Assembly (NCBI RefSeq): GCF_002087335.1
Contig: NZ_MWVJ01000008.1
Location: 62,001 to 126,000 of the forward strand
DNA: 64,000 nt
Reading direction: 5' to 3'
From: Pseudophaeobacter leonis
Lineage (GTDB): Bacteria; Pseudomonadota; Alphaproteobacteria; Rhodobacterales; Rhodobacteraceae
Every line of letters begins with the position of its first letter. Position 1 is the stretch's first letter. Made by a program: the position numbers and the translations under genes. Of the stretch, positions 8,092 through 17,141 are shown piece after piece. The notes beneath the pieces are model-generated. The model worked only from the letters and a program-made list of their open reading frames with translations. It made no database searches and was not told the DNA's origin.

Positions 8092-11035
8092 ACCTTCTGA
8101 AACCGCCCGCATTTTTGCTGTTCCCAATGGTGTCGACTTCCCCCGCGCGCTGGTCCGGGGGCTGGTGCAGCGTGGCAAATCCCTGCCGCCCGAGGGCCTC
8201 GCTCGGGTCGAGATCATCCTGAATACCTCGCGCATGATGCGCCGCTGCCGCAGCCTGTTTGAGGCCGGCCCGGCGCTGATTTTGCCGCGAATGCGTCTGC
8301 TCACGGATCTAGCCCGCGAAGCCAGTCTGCAGGGTCTCCCGCCTGCCTTGCCACCGCTGCGCCGCCGGCTAGAGCTGTCACAGCTGATCGCCAAACTGCT
8401 GGATGCGCAGCCCGATCTCGCGGCGCGCTCCTCGCTTTATGATCTTTCCGACAGCCTTGCGGCGCTGATCGACGAGATGCAGGGTGAAGGCGTCAGCACC
8501 GATGTGATCCGCAATCTTGATATCACGGATATGTCCGGCCACTGGGCCCGGGCGCAGTCCTTTATCGGCTTCGCGGATGAGTTTGTTGAAACCCACGATG
8601 GCGCCATGGATGCCGAGGCGCGGCAACGTCAGGTGGTTTTGAACCTCATTGAAACCTGGCAGGAAAATCCGCCGCAACATCCCATCATTCTGGCTGGTTC
8701 GACCGGCTCACGCGGCACCACCCTGATGCTGATGCAGGCCATTGCCCGCCTGCCGCAGGGGGCCGTGGTGCTGCCGGGCTATGATTTTGAACAACCGGCA
8801 GAGGTCTGGACCCATCTCAAGGACGCGCTGACGGCAGAAGACCACCCGCAATACCGCTTTGCCAAGCTGGTCGCTGATCTCGACATGACCCCGGATATGG
8901 TTCAGCGCTGGAGTGCGGATCAGCCCGCATCAGAGCCGCGCAACCGGCTGGTGTCGCTGGCGCTGCGCCCGGCGCCCGTCACCCATGCCTGGATGAGCGA
9001 AGGGCCGGACCTCAAAGATCTCGACGCGGCCTGCGCCGACATCACTCTGGTAGAGGCTCCCAATCCGCGCTCTGAGGCGCTGGCGATTGCCCTGCGGCTG
9101 CGCCAGGCGGCAGAAGACGGCAAAACCGCCGCGCTGATCTCGCCGGATCGCATGCTGACCCGTCTGGTGTCAGCGGCGCTGGATCGCTGGGACATTCTGC
9201 CGGATGATTCCGCTGGCCTGCCGCTGCAACTGACCCCTCCGGGGCGGTTCCTGCGCCACGTGGCCGACCTTTTTTGCCGCCCGCTCACCGCCGATGCGCT
9301 GCTCACCCTGCTGAAACACCCTCTCACCCACGATGGCGCCAGTACTGAGGCCGCGCGCGGTGAGCACCTGCGTCACACCCGCGATTTTGAGCTGGACCTG
9401 CGCCGCAATGGCCCGCCCTTTCCCGAGGCGGCAAGCTTTGACGCCTTTGGCGACAAACGCGATCTGATACCGGGCTGGACGCAGTGGCTGACAGAGCACT
9501 ACGCCGACCAGCAGGTCATGGGCACATTGCACCTTACTGACTGGGTCGCGTTGTTGCGCAGCCGTGCCGAATCAATTGCTGCTGGCAGCCAGGTTTCCGC
9601 ACCTGGGGAAAGCGGCACCCTTTGGGACAAGAAGGCCGGACAGGCCGCGCTTGAGGTCATAGGAAACCTCGAAGCCGAGGCCCCTTACGGCGGCGAGATG
9701 TCGGCACGCGACTTTGCCGATCTGCTCGCCGCGATCCTGTCACAGGGTGAAGTGCGCGACCGCGACACCCCCTATGGGTCGATCATGATCTGGGGCACAC
9801 TTGAGGCCCGGGTGCAAGGCGCCGATCTGGTCATTCTTGGTGGCCTGAATGAGGGCAGCTGGCCCGAGGCCGCCAAACCCGATCCCTGGCTCAACCGCCA
9901 GCTGCGCCATCAGGCGGGGCTTTTGCTGCCGGAACGCCGCATTGGCCTGTCAGCGCATGATTTTCAGCAGGCCATTGCCGCCCCTGAGGTCTGGCTGACC
10001 CGCGCTGCGCGCTCGGACGAAGCCGACACGGTGGCGTCGCGCTGGCTCAACCGGATGACAAACCTGCTGTCCGGGCTGCCAGATCAGGGTGGCAGGGCCG
10101 CCTTGGACGCGATGACAGCACGCGGGCAAGAGTGGCTTGGCTGGGTCGAAGCACTGGAACAGCCCGCGCCTTTGCCCCCGGCACAGCGCCCGTCGCCGCG
10201 CCCACCTGTGGCCACGCGGCCGCGCCGTCTCACCATCACCGAAATCCCGCGCCTGATCCGCGACCCCTATGCGATTTACGCCAAACATGTGTTACGGCTA
10301 CGGCCCCTAAACCCCCTGGTGCAGGAACCCGACGCCCTGCTGCGGGGCACCGTGGTGCATGAAATATTTGAACATTTCATTCGCGATAGCCTTCAGGATC
10401 CCAGCCGTCTGAGCCGCGACACTCTGGTGGCGACCGCACGCAGCCTGCTGGAACGCGATGTGCCCTGGCCGGTGGCGCGCCTGCTTTGGCTGTCGCGTAT
10501 TGAACGCCTGGCCGGGGATTTCATCCTCGCCGAGCAACAGCGCCAACTGCGGGCTAAACCCCTGAAACTAGAGGCACAGGGCGAGGCCCGGCTGGAGCCG
10601 CCGGATTTCACCATTGCCTGCCGCGCCGACCGCATTGATCAGGACGACCGCGGCTTTTTGCATCTCTATGACTATAAAACCGGCGCGCCGCCCTCGGAAG
10701 CCCAGCAAAAGAAATTTGAAAAGCAGCTGCTGATCGAGGCGGCAATGGCCGAGGAAGGCGCGTTCAAGGAGATCGGCCCCGCCGAGGTGGCCAGCGCCGC
10801 CTTTATCGGGTTGGGCAGCACATTAAAAGAAGTCGCCGCGCCCCTGCAGGACCAGCCCCCCGCCAAGATCTGGGAAGAGCTGAAACAGCTGATTGGGGCC
10901 TATTTTGAGCCTGAGCAGGGCTATTCCAGCCGCCGCATGGTACACCGGGACGACATCGCAGGCGACTACGATCATCTGGCCCGTTTTGGTGAATGGGACC
11001 GCAGTGCGACGCCAAAGCCCGAGGATCTGACATGA
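8078..11035 (+). CDS. addB: Double-strand break repair protein AddB
   Basis: Second subunit of the AddAB helicase-nuclease that processes DNA ends for RecA in alphaproteobacteria lacking RecBCD. The 985-residue protein is of alphaproteobacterial AddB size. It has a degenerate helicase-like N-terminal half (ILAGSTGSRGTTLMLMQA near 208-225 in place of a clean Walker A) and a C-terminal RecB-type nuclease domain with RGTVVHEIFEHF and YDYKTGAPP. ATG at 8078 is preferred to TTG at 8072. The stop overlaps addA by ATGA. Confidence 0.93.
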   Translation: MTLFEPSETARIFAVPNGVDFPRALVRGLVQRGKSLPPEGLARVEIILNTSRMMRRCRSLFEAGPALILPRMRLLTDLAREASLQGLPPALPPLRRRLELSQLIAKLLDAQPDLAARSSLYDLSDSLAALIDEMQGEGVSTDVIRNLDITDMSGHWARAQSFIGFADEFVETHDGAMDAEARQRQVVLNLIETWQENPPQHPIILAGSTGSRGTTLMLMQAIARLPQGAVVLPGYDFEQPAEVWTHLKDALTAEDHPQYRFAKLVADLDMTPDMVQRWSADQPASEPRNRLVSLALRPAPVTHAWMSEGPDLKDLDAACADITLVEAPNPRSEALAIALRLRQAAEDGKTAALISPDRMLTRLVSAALDRWDILPDDSAGLPLQLTPPGRFLRHVADLFCRPLTADALLTLLKHPLTHDGASTEAARGEHLRHTRDFELDLRRNGPPFPEAASFDAFGDKRDLIPGWTQWLTEHYADQQVMGTLHLTDWVALLRSRAESIAAGSQVSAPGESGTLWDKKAGQAALEVIGNLEAEAPYGGEMSARDFADLLAAILSQGEVRDRDTPYGSIMIWGTLEARVQGADLVILGGLNEGSWPEAAKPDPWLNRQLRHQAGLLLPERRIGLSAHDFQQAIAAPEVWLTRAARSDEADTVASRWLNRMTNLLSGLPDQGGRAALDAMTARGQEWLGWVEALEQPAPLPPAQRPSPRPPVATRPRRLTITEIPRLIRDPYAIYAKHVLRLRPLNPLVQEPDALLRGTVVHEIFEHFIRDSLQDPSRLSRDTLVATARSLLERDVPWPVARLLWLSRIERLAGDFILAEQQRQLRAKPLKLEAQGEARLEPPDFTIACRADRIDQDDRGFLHLYDYKTGAPPSEAQQKKFEKQLLIEAAMAEEGAFKEIGPAEVASAAFIGLGSTLKEVAAPLQDQPPAKIWEELKQLIGAYFEPEQGYSSRRMVHRDDIAGDYDHLARFGEWDRSATPKPEDLT

Positions 11036-14000
11036 GACCTGCTGCCAGAAAACTCCGCGATGCCGCATCAGAAGCGCAGTTTCGCGCCGCCCGCCCCGAT
11101 GCCTCTACCTGGCTGGCGGCCAATGCCGGCTCGGGCAAGACCAAGGTGCTGACCGACCGGGTGGCGCGACTGCTGCTGAAAGGCGTGCAGCCACAGCATA
11201 TCCTCTGCCTGACCTATACCAAAGCCGCCGCCAGCGAGATGCAGAACCGGTTGTTCAAGCGGTTGGGCGAATGGGCAATGCTGCGCGACGCACCACTTAC
11301 GACTGCGCTGATGGAGCTGGGTGCCGATGATGTGATCTCGGATGAGGGTCTGTCACAGGCCCGCACCCTGTTTGCCCGCGCCATTGAGACCCCAGGTGGT
11401 CTGAAAATCCAGACCATTCACTCGTTCTGCTCCTCCTTGCTGCGCCGCTTTCCGCTGGAGGCCGGCGTCAGTCCGCAGTTCTCCGAGATGGAGGACCGCG
11501 CCGCCGCCCTGCTGCGCGCCGAAATAGTCGAGGACATGGCCAAGGGCGATCTGGCGCATCTGGTGGAACCACTGGCCCGCCATGTTGGTGGCAGCGATTT
11601 TGAAGATCTGACAGCCGCCCTGTGCCAGCGCCGCGCCGAGTTTGACACGCCACTGGACTGGCCCGCGATGCTGGCGCGGTTTGATCTGCCCGAAGGCTTT
11701 GATCGCTCCGCACTCGAAGACCTCGTGTTTTTTGGCGGTGAAGAAGAGCTGCTGTCTCGTAGCCGTGCCATGCTGGCCTCGGGTGGCCCCAATGACCAAA
11801 AGGCGGCGATTAAACTGGCGGGAATTGCCCAGCCGGGGCTGAACGATCTTCCGGTACTCGAAAGCGTCTTTTTAACCGGCGCCAGTGCCAAAGCGCCCTT
11901 TTCGGCCAAAACCGGCAGCTTTCCGACCAAGAAACTGCGAGAGGCCAATCACAGCCTGATGGATCAGCTAGAACCATTGATGCTGCGCGTTGAGGATGCC
12001 CGCGCCAAACGTCTGGCGCTGGTGGCGGCGCAAAAGTCGCTGGAGCTGCACCAGTTTGCCGCCGCCTTCCTGCCGAAATACGAGGCGCGCAAACGCCTGC
12101 GCGGCTGGCTCGACTTTGATGATCTGATCCTCAATGCCAGGCAATTGCTGAATGATCCCGCCGTTGCTGCCTGGGTGCTGTACCGTCTGGACGGTGGCAT
12201 CGACCATATTCTGGTGGACGAGGCGCAGGACACCAGCCCGGTACAATGGGATGTGATCGAGAAACTGGCGCAGGAATTCACCGCCGGGATCGGTGCCCGC
12301 TCGGATGTGGAGCGCACCATCTTTGTGGTTGGTGACAAAAAGCAGTCGATCTATTCCTTTCAGGGTGCCGACCCCGATGCCTTTGACCGTATGCAGATTG
12401 AATTTGCTGACAGACTGTCCGAATCTGGCGCTGGTCCGCAGAACGCCGCGCTGGAATTCTCGTTTCGCTCGTCTGCGGCAATCCTGCGACTGGTGGATCT
12501 GGTGTTCAAGGACAGCCCCCGCGCCGGCTTTCACAGTGATGCGCTGCACCGCGCCTTTAAATCCGACCTGCCCGGCCGGGTGGATCTATGGCCCGTGGTC
12601 GACAAAACCGAGGACGACGGTGACAGCGACTGGACCGACCCGGTAGACCGGCCCGGCACCCGGCATCACACCGTCATCCTGGCCGAGCGCATTGCCCGCC
12701 CGATTAAAGAGATGATCGACAGCAAAACCACTCTGCCAATAGATGGACCCAAAGGCCCCGGTGGTGAGATGACTTTTCAGCGTCGGCCGGTGCATGCGGG
12801 TGATTTTCTCATTCTGGTACAGCGCCGTTCCGAGCTGTTTTCCGAAATCATCCGCGCCTGTAAAAATGCCGAACTGCCCATTGCCGGCGCGGATCGGCTA
12901 AAGGTTGGTGCCGAACTGGCAGTGAAAGACATCGCCGCCCTGCTGTCCTTTCTTGCCACGCCTGAGGATTCGCTGGCGCTGGCTGAGGCGCTGAAATCGC
13001 CACTGTTTGGCTGGTCCGAACAGATGTTGTTTGATCTCGCCAATCGCCGCAACAGCCCGCATCTCTGGCCCGCCCTGCGGGAGCGACGCGCTGACTTTGC
13101 CGACACCATGGCCATCCTGGATGATCTGCGCAGCCAGACAGATTTTCTGCGTCCCTTTGATCTGATTGAACGCATCCTGACCCGGCATAAGGGGCGGCAG
13201 AAACTGCTGGGCCGGCTGGGGGCCGAGGCCGAGGATGGCATCAACGCACTCTTGTCGCAGGCGCTGGCCTATGAGCGCTCTGATATCCCCAGTCTCAACG
13301 GGTTTCTGGTCTGGATGCAGACCGATGAGCTTGAGATCAAGCGCCAGATGGGCGCCTCGGGCGATATGATCCGGGTGATGTCGGTGCATGGCTCCAAGGG
13401 GCTGGAAGCGCCGATTGTGATTCTGCCCGATACGGCAAAACGCAACGCGCCAAGCGACGCTGAAATCATGGTCGCGGAGGGCACACCGCTGTGGAAACTG
13501 CCCAAGGATCAAATGCCCGAGCTGCTGTTCTCGGCCCGCGAGGCGGCACAGGAAAAACAGCATAACGAGCGGCTGCGCTTGCTTTATGTCGCCCTGACCC
13601 GCGCCGAGAAATGGCTGATTGTTGCCAGTGCCGGGACGCTGTCAAAAGACGGCGACAGCTGGTATCAGCGGGTTGAAGCCGCCATGCGTGAAGGCGGTGC
13701 CACAGCCTGTGATCTGCCCGGCGGCGAAGGGCTGCGCCTTGCCCATGGAGACTGGGACGGGCTGGAGTTTGTGCCCCATGTGGTTCACGCCCACGAAGCG
13801 CCTGTTTTACCTGAGGTTTTCACCAAAGTCGCGCCCAGCTATGTTGCAGCTGACCCCACAGTGAAACCCTCAGATCTTGGCGGTGCCAAGGCGCTGCCTG
13901 GTGAACAGGGGCTTGATGAGGAGGCAGCCAAGGCACGCGGCACCAGGCTGCATCTGTTGCTGGAACATCTGTCAGCTTATCCAGACGCGCGCTGGCCTGA

Positions 14001-14415
14001 GTTGGCACAACGGCTTTTGCCGCAGGCTGATGACCGTGAGGAGCTTTTGGCCGAGGCGACTGCCGTGCTGACAAGCCCCCAGCTTACGCATATTTTTGCC
14101 GCCGATGCCCTGGCCGAGGTCGCCGTGACGGCGGATCTGGGGGCGCAGCGCCTATATGGCATCATTGACCGGCTTTTGATCACACCGGATAAGGTTCTGG
14201 CGGTGGATTTCAAATCCAACGCACAGGTCCCGGACCAGCCCCGCAGCTGTCCCAAAGGCCTGCTGCGCCAGATGGCGGCCTATGCCCACGCGCTGGCGCA
14301 AATCTACCCGGATCGCAAGATTGAGACCGCCCTGCTTTGGACCCGCACCGCCAGCCTGATGGTTCTGCCGCACGATCTTGTGACAGATGCGCTCAAGGAG
14401 GTGCTGGAACCTTGA
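11032..14415 (+). CDS. addA: Double-strand break repair helicase AddA
   Basis: UvrD-family 3'-5' helicase and nuclease of AddAB, 1127 residues. Visible motifs in order: Q motif region, Walker A AANAGSGKTKVLTDR near residues 26-40, motif Ia LTYTKAAASEMQ, Walker B VDEAQDTSPVQW, motif III VVGDKKQSIYSFQGADP, motif V/VI VHGSKGLEAPIV and LLYVALTRAEKW, and the C-terminal nuclease core LAVDFKSN. All are intact. Translationally coupled to addB by an ATGA overlap. It is the last gene of the tsaE operon; trxA follows with its own likely promoter. Confidence 0.95.
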   Translation: MRPAARKLRDAASEAQFRAARPDASTWLAANAGSGKTKVLTDRVARLLLKGVQPQHILCLTYTKAAASEMQNRLFKRLGEWAMLRDAPLTTALMELGADDVISDEGLSQARTLFARAIETPGGLKIQTIHSFCSSLLRRFPLEAGVSPQFSEMEDRAAALLRAEIVEDMAKGDLAHLVEPLARHVGGSDFEDLTAALCQRRAEFDTPLDWPAMLARFDLPEGFDRSALEDLVFFGGEEELLSRSRAMLASGGPNDQKAAIKLAGIAQPGLNDLPVLESVFLTGASAKAPFSAKTGSFPTKKLREANHSLMDQLEPLMLRVEDARAKRLALVAAQKSLELHQFAAAFLPKYEARKRLRGWLDFDDLILNARQLLNDPAVAAWVLYRLDGGIDHILVDEAQDTSPVQWDVIEKLAQEFTAGIGARSDVERTIFVVGDKKQSIYSFQGADPDAFDRMQIEFADRLSESGAGPQNAALEFSFRSSAAILRLVDLVFKDSPRAGFHSDALHRAFKSDLPGRVDLWPVVDKTEDDGDSDWTDPVDRPGTRHHTVILAERIARPIKEMIDSKTTLPIDGPKGPGGEMTFQRRPVHAGDFLILVQRRSELFSEIIRACKNAELPIAGADRLKVGAELAVKDIAALLSFLATPEDSLALAEALKSPLFGWSEQMLFDLANRRNSPHLWPALRERRADFADTMAILDDLRSQTDFLRPFDLIERILTRHKGRQKLLGRLGAEAEDGINALLSQALAYERSDIPSLNGFLVWMQTDELEIKRQMGASGDMIRVMSVHGSKGLEAPIVILPDTAKRNAPSDAEIMVAEGTPLWKLPKDQMPELLFSAREAAQEKQHNERLRLLYVALTRAEKWLIVASAGTLSKDGDSWYQRVEAAMREGGATACDLPGGEGLRLAHGDWDGLEFVPHVVHAHEAPVLPEVFTKVAPSYVAADPTVKPSDLGGAKALPGEQGLDEEAAKARGTRLHLLLEHLSAYPDARWPELAQRLLPQADDREELLAEATAVLTSPQLTHIFAADALAEVAVTADLGAQRLYGIIDRLLITPDKVLAVDFKSNAQVPDQPRSCPKGLLRQMAAYAHALAQIYPDRKIETALLWTRTASLMVLPHDLVTDALKEVLEP

Positions 14416-14440
14416 CGATTCCTTAAGCCGTACCTAGGTT
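14412..14440 (+). promoter_or_regulatory. Possible sigma-70 promoter for trxA
   Basis: TTGACG (14412-14417) and TAGGTT (14435-14440) are separated by 17 bases, overlapping the addA stop and 37 bases before trxA. The -35 is good and the -10 poor, so this is a tentative call. Confidence 0.35.
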
Positions 14441-14477
14441 CCGACTCCAGTTGCCATAGATCTCAGGAGACATTTCA

Positions 14478-14798
14478 ATGTCCACCGTAGCCGTCACCGA
14501 CGAAACATTTGACGCCGAAGTCAAGAACTCCTCTGTCCCCGTTGTGGTGGATTTCTGGGCCGAATGGTGTGGTCCCTGCAAGCAGATCGGCCCCGCTCTG
14601 GAAGAGCTGTCAGCTGAATATGGCGAGGCTGTAAAGATCGTCAAAGTTGACGTCGACAGCAACCCAAATGCCGCCGCTGCCATGGGCGTGCGTGGCATTC
14701 CTGCGCTGTTTATCTTTAAGGATGGTCAGGTTGTATCCAACCGCGCTGGCGCCGCCCCCAAGGCCGCGCTGCAAAGCTGGATCAACGATTCTATCTGA
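14478..14798 (+). CDS. trxA: Thioredoxin 1
   Basis: Cytoplasmic disulfide reductase of 106 residues, normal for TrxA. The active site WCGPC (Cys31, Cys34) lies in [11 protein letters not shown], followed by [24 protein letters not shown] with the cis-Pro loop. A strong AGGAGA ribosome-binding site stands 8 bases upstream. It follows addA, as in many alphaproteobacteria, and is closed by a clear intrinsic terminator. Confidence 0.97.
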   Translation: MSTVAVTDETFDAEVKNSSVPVVVDFWAEWCGPCKQIGPALEELSAEYGEAVKIVKVDVDSNPNAAAAMGVRGIPALFIFKDGQVVSNRAGAAPKAALQSWINDSI

Positions 14799-14820
14799 TC
14801 AAAGTGATCACTCGTTTCCA

Positions 14821-14851
14821 AAGGCGCTCTCTACGGAGGGCGCCTTTTTTT
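14821..14851 (+). terminator. Intrinsic terminator after trxA
   Basis: AAGGCGC (14821-14827) pairs with GCGCCTT (14840-14846) and runs into seven T residues. The next gene's ribosome-binding site starts only a few bases later, so some readthrough or an unseen promoter must serve that gene. Confidence 0.8.
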
Positions 14852-14867
14852 GTTGCAAGGAGATGTC

Positions 14868-15086
14868 ATGACCCCGGAGTTTCGCCAAAAGGCCATTGCC
14901 ATTTGCACGGGCAAAATCGCCAAGAAAGGCGAAGGCGTTGGCCTGTCGTTTTATGCCTTTTTCAAGAACAAGAACGATGACCCTGCCCTGCTGATGACGA
15001 TCGCGACATGGTGGATCGAAACGCATGCGCTTGACCATTTTGAGAAGGCTGTGAAAATCCGCGATATGCTTGGCGCAGATCTGTAG
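14868..15086 (+). CDS. DUF6500 family small protein
   Basis: A 72-residue conserved soluble protein starting MTPEFRQKAIAICTGKIAKK, with KGEGVGLSFYAFFKNKNDDP in the middle and an acidic/basic mixed tail. It matches my memory of the DUF6500 family in Rhodobacterales. Function unknown. A strong AAGGAG site precedes ATG at 14868. The gene sits between the trxA terminator and the Lin0512 pair, all on the plus strand. Confidence 0.75.
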   Translation: MTPEFRQKAIAICTGKIAKKGEGVGLSFYAFFKNKNDDPALLMTIATWWIETHALDHFEKAVKIRDMLGADL

Positions 15087-15194
15087 ATGCCACAGCCTCT
15101 CTGACGCGGCTGGCCTAAAGTCTCCTTTGATTCTGGCCCTTTCCTTTCCGCCCGCCTCAGCGAGGCTGCCTGCACAGACCAACAGGAGCAGGAT

Positions 15195-15542
15195 ATGGCT
15201 AAAACACGGGTATTGGTGGAATTCGGCATGGGCACCTCGCTCAGACGCGAAGACTATACCGAGGCGGCAAAACGAGCCATAAAAGACGCGCTCTGGCACA
15301 ATTCGGTCAGTGTGGCAGAGCTGTTTGATTTCCCCAAAGACGCCATGATCATCGACGCCGAAGTGGGCGTCGCCCAGCCGGATCAGGTCGATATTGCAGC
15401 CCTGAAGGCGATTTTTCCCTATGGGCAACCAAATATCAAAGTGACCCAAGGCGGTTTGGATGTGGAAAAACCCCACGCAGCCGGGCGCACGGTGATCGCA
15501 AATGCCGCGGTGATCGTCTCGTTTGATATGGAGAGGGCATGA
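15195..15542 (+). CDS. Lin0512 family protein, copy 1
   Basis: A 115-residue protein with the Lin0512 pattern: MAKTRVLVEFGMGTSLRRED, then YTEAAKRAIKDALWHNS, and a C-terminal KVTQGGLDVEKP. The family is uncharacterised; some members resemble cyclic-hydrolase-associated proteins, but no function can be given. An AGGAGCAGGAT ribosome-binding region precedes ATG 15195. It ends with an ATGA overlap into a second, divergent copy, so the two are probably made together, perhaps as a hetero-oligomer. Confidence 0.8.
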   Translation: MAKTRVLVEFGMGTSLRREDYTEAAKRAIKDALWHNSVSVAELFDFPKDAMIIDAEVGVAQPDQVDIAALKAIFPYGQPNIKVTQGGLDVEKPHAAGRTVIANAAVIVSFDMERA

Positions 15543-15934
15543 TGGAGACTGCTGACATGGCCGCAACACTGGGCGAAAAGCGCATCATTCTGGAAATGGG
15601 CACCGGCAACGATCTCTATGGTCGCTACTACACCAAGGCGGCGCGCCGCGCGGTGCAGGATGCGCTGCATCACTCCTCGATCACCCTGTTTTCCAAACTG
15701 AACATTGACCACAGCCAGATGCGGGTTGAGGTCACCATCGCCGTGCAGGACCGGGAGCAGGTTGATTGCGTTCTGGTGGCGCAGGATCTGCCGCGCGGGC
15801 GGGCCACTGTCCGGGCGGTCAAAGGCGGCCTTAACATTGCGGATGAGACATCGGACAGCCTGCATGTCGTGGCCACAGCTGCGGTCGAGGCCTGGCTGCC
15901 GGATCAAGCCCCGGCCTACAAACTCAGCAGCTGA
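15539..15934 (+). CDS. Lin0512 family protein, copy 2
   Basis: A 131-residue paralogue of the preceding gene: RIILEMGTGNDLYGRYYTKA aligns with RVLVEFGMGTSLRREDYTEA, and RAVKGGLNIADE with KVTQGGLDVEKP. It starts by ATGA overlap at 15539; the conserved core starts near residue 14, so an internal ATG (15557) is a possible alternative start. No catalytic motif is recognised. The tandem pair implies duplication with divergence. Confidence 0.8.
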   Translation: MMETADMAATLGEKRIILEMGTGNDLYGRYYTKAARRAVQDALHHSSITLFSKLNIDHSQMRVEVTIAVQDREQVDCVLVAQDLPRGRATVRAVKGGLNIADETSDSLHVVATAAVEAWLPDQAPAYKLSS

Positions 15935-15991
15935 AAAAGATAAAACCGCCCCAGATTGGAGCGGTCATCTCATCTGGCACTTCTGTGCCCC

Positions 15992-16036
15992 GTCTGTTGT
16001 ATCCAGTCTGTTGTGACCGGTCTGTAAAATTTACAG
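15992..16036. repeat. 14-base-period direct repeat and palindrome between convergent genes
   Basis: GTCTGTTGT occurs at 15992 and 16006 and GTCTGT again at 16020, an exact 14-base period. The last unit merges into a palindrome with arms CTGTAAA/TTTACAG around one A (16022-16036) that covers the DUF1127 stop codon. It may act as a terminator for either side; no T tract is strong. Confidence 0.5.
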
Positions 16037-16222
16037 TTTGGCGATATCCGCATAGGAAATGCCAATGTCATCCAGCTGTGCTGCGCTCAGCTGTCTCAGA
16101 GCATTCTGGGTTTTGCGCGAGTCGTTCCACACAGCCAGGTTGGCTTTGAGGTTAAAGATGCCGTCTACCAGACGAAGAACGGATACAGCGCCCAGCGGCG
16201 CATGGAGGTTTGCGGTCGTCAT
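16031..16222 (-). CDS. DUF1127 small protein
   Basis: A 63-residue protein whose C-terminal half carries the DUF1127 (YjiS-like) pattern: VWNDSRKTQNALRQLSAAQLDDIGIS, ending ADIAKL. DUF1127 proteins are small, Arg-rich and in Agrobacterium/Rhodobacter influence RNA turnover and phosphate or carbon metabolism; the role here is unknown. An AAAGGA ribosome-binding site precedes ATG 16222. It diverges from hslV across 339 bases. Confidence 0.85.
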   Translation of the reverse strand: MTTANLHAPLGAVSVLRLVDGIFNLKANLAVWNDSRKTQNALRQLSAAQLDDIGISYADIAKL

Positions 16223-16404
16223 TGCACGAGTCCTTTAATTCGGTCTGTTTTGTTTGGTGTGTTTGGCATGGTGTCTGCCTGTGACCTCCATGTAGGAGAG
16301 CTATCTGAGTCTCACAATTGCCCGTTTAACAGTCCCGAAATGCGCCCAATGCATAGCAAATGACCAAAGTGTTAACGCGCCGTCTGTTTTGGGCGCGCAG
16401 ATCC

Positions 16405-16437
16405 GTGACCACAGAGCGTGGCAACCTGTGACCACAG
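16405..16437. repeat. Paired GTGACCACAG repeat in the DUF1127-hslV gap
   Basis: GTGACCACAG is present at 16405-16414 and 16428-16437, 23 bases apart (about two helical turns), in the 339-base divergent gap. The same gap holds a small palindrome CTCTTGCAAAGAG at 16455-16467. Such spacing suits a regulator's operator pair, but no regulator is identified. Confidence 0.35.
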
Positions 16438-16506
16438 CGCCCTGTTTGGCCCGGCTCTTGCAAAGAGTTTTACCAATATTCCAGGCACAGCCTCCGCTAT
16501 GCGAAC

Positions 16507-16535
16507 CTTGTACCGAGGCAAGGATGATTCCATAT
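16507..16535 (+). promoter_or_regulatory. Sigma-32-like promoter for hslV
   Basis: CTTGTA (16507-16512) and TTCCATAT (16528-16535) are 15 bases apart, close to the heat-shock consensus CTTGAA-N13-17-CCCCATNT. The predicted start would leave a roughly 20-base leader holding the GGAGG ribosome-binding site before ATG 16562. HslVU is a classic heat-shock protease. Confidence 0.5.
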
Positions 16536-16561
16536 AGGAGGCAACAAATCTGGAGGCAAAG

Positions 16562-17140
16562 ATGGCAGAGGATCAATTCCCCGGCTGGCACGGAACCACC
16601 ATTATTGGTGTCAAAAAGGATGGCGAAGTGGTCATCGCCGGCGACGGACAAGTGTCATTGGGTCAAACCGTGATCAAAGGCTCTGCCCGCAAGGTGCGCC
16701 GCCTGTCGCCAGGTGGCTTTGACGTGGTGGCAGGGTTTGCCGGCTCCACCGCCGATGCCTTTACCCTGCTGGAACGGCTTGAGGTCAAACTGGAGGCCAC
16801 GCCAGGGCAGTTGGCGCGCGCCAGTGTCGAGCTGGCCAAGGACTGGCGCACCGACAAATATCTGCAAAAGCTTGAGGCGATGCTGATTGTCACCGATGGC
16901 TCTGAGATGTTCGTAATCACCGGCGCCGGTGATGTGCTGGAGCCAGAGCATGACGTGGCCGCGATTGGCTCAGGTGGCAATTTTGCGCTCGCTGCAGCCC
17001 GTGCCATGATGGACAGTGACCGCACAGCCGAGGCCGTGGCCCAGGATGCCATGGCCATCGCTGCGGATATTTGTGTCTATACCAATGGCCGGCTGACGGT
17101 TGAAACCATCATGCCAGCCGATAACCCTGTCGAGAGCTGA
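16562..17140 (+). CDS. hslV: ATP-dependent protease peptidase subunit HslV (ClpQ)
   Basis: Threonine peptidase that forms the dodecameric core of the HslVU protease. The 192-residue precursor has an 11-residue propeptide; the catalytic Thr12 begins [12 protein letters not shown] after maturation, and conserved [18 protein letters not shown] and [15 protein letters not shown] follow. A GGAGG ribosome-binding site lies just upstream. The usual partner hslU is not adjacent: a membrane-protein gene starts one base after the hslV stop and separates them. Confidence 0.97.
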   Translation: MAEDQFPGWHGTTIIGVKKDGEVVIAGDGQVSLGQTVIKGSARKVRRLSPGGFDVVAGFAGSTADAFTLLERLEVKLEATPGQLARASVELAKDWRTDKYLQKLEAMLIVTDGSEMFVITGAGDVLEPEHDVAAIGSGGNFALAAARAMMDSDRTAEAVAQDAMAIAADICVYTNGRLTVETIMPADNPVES

Positions 17141-17141
17141 C

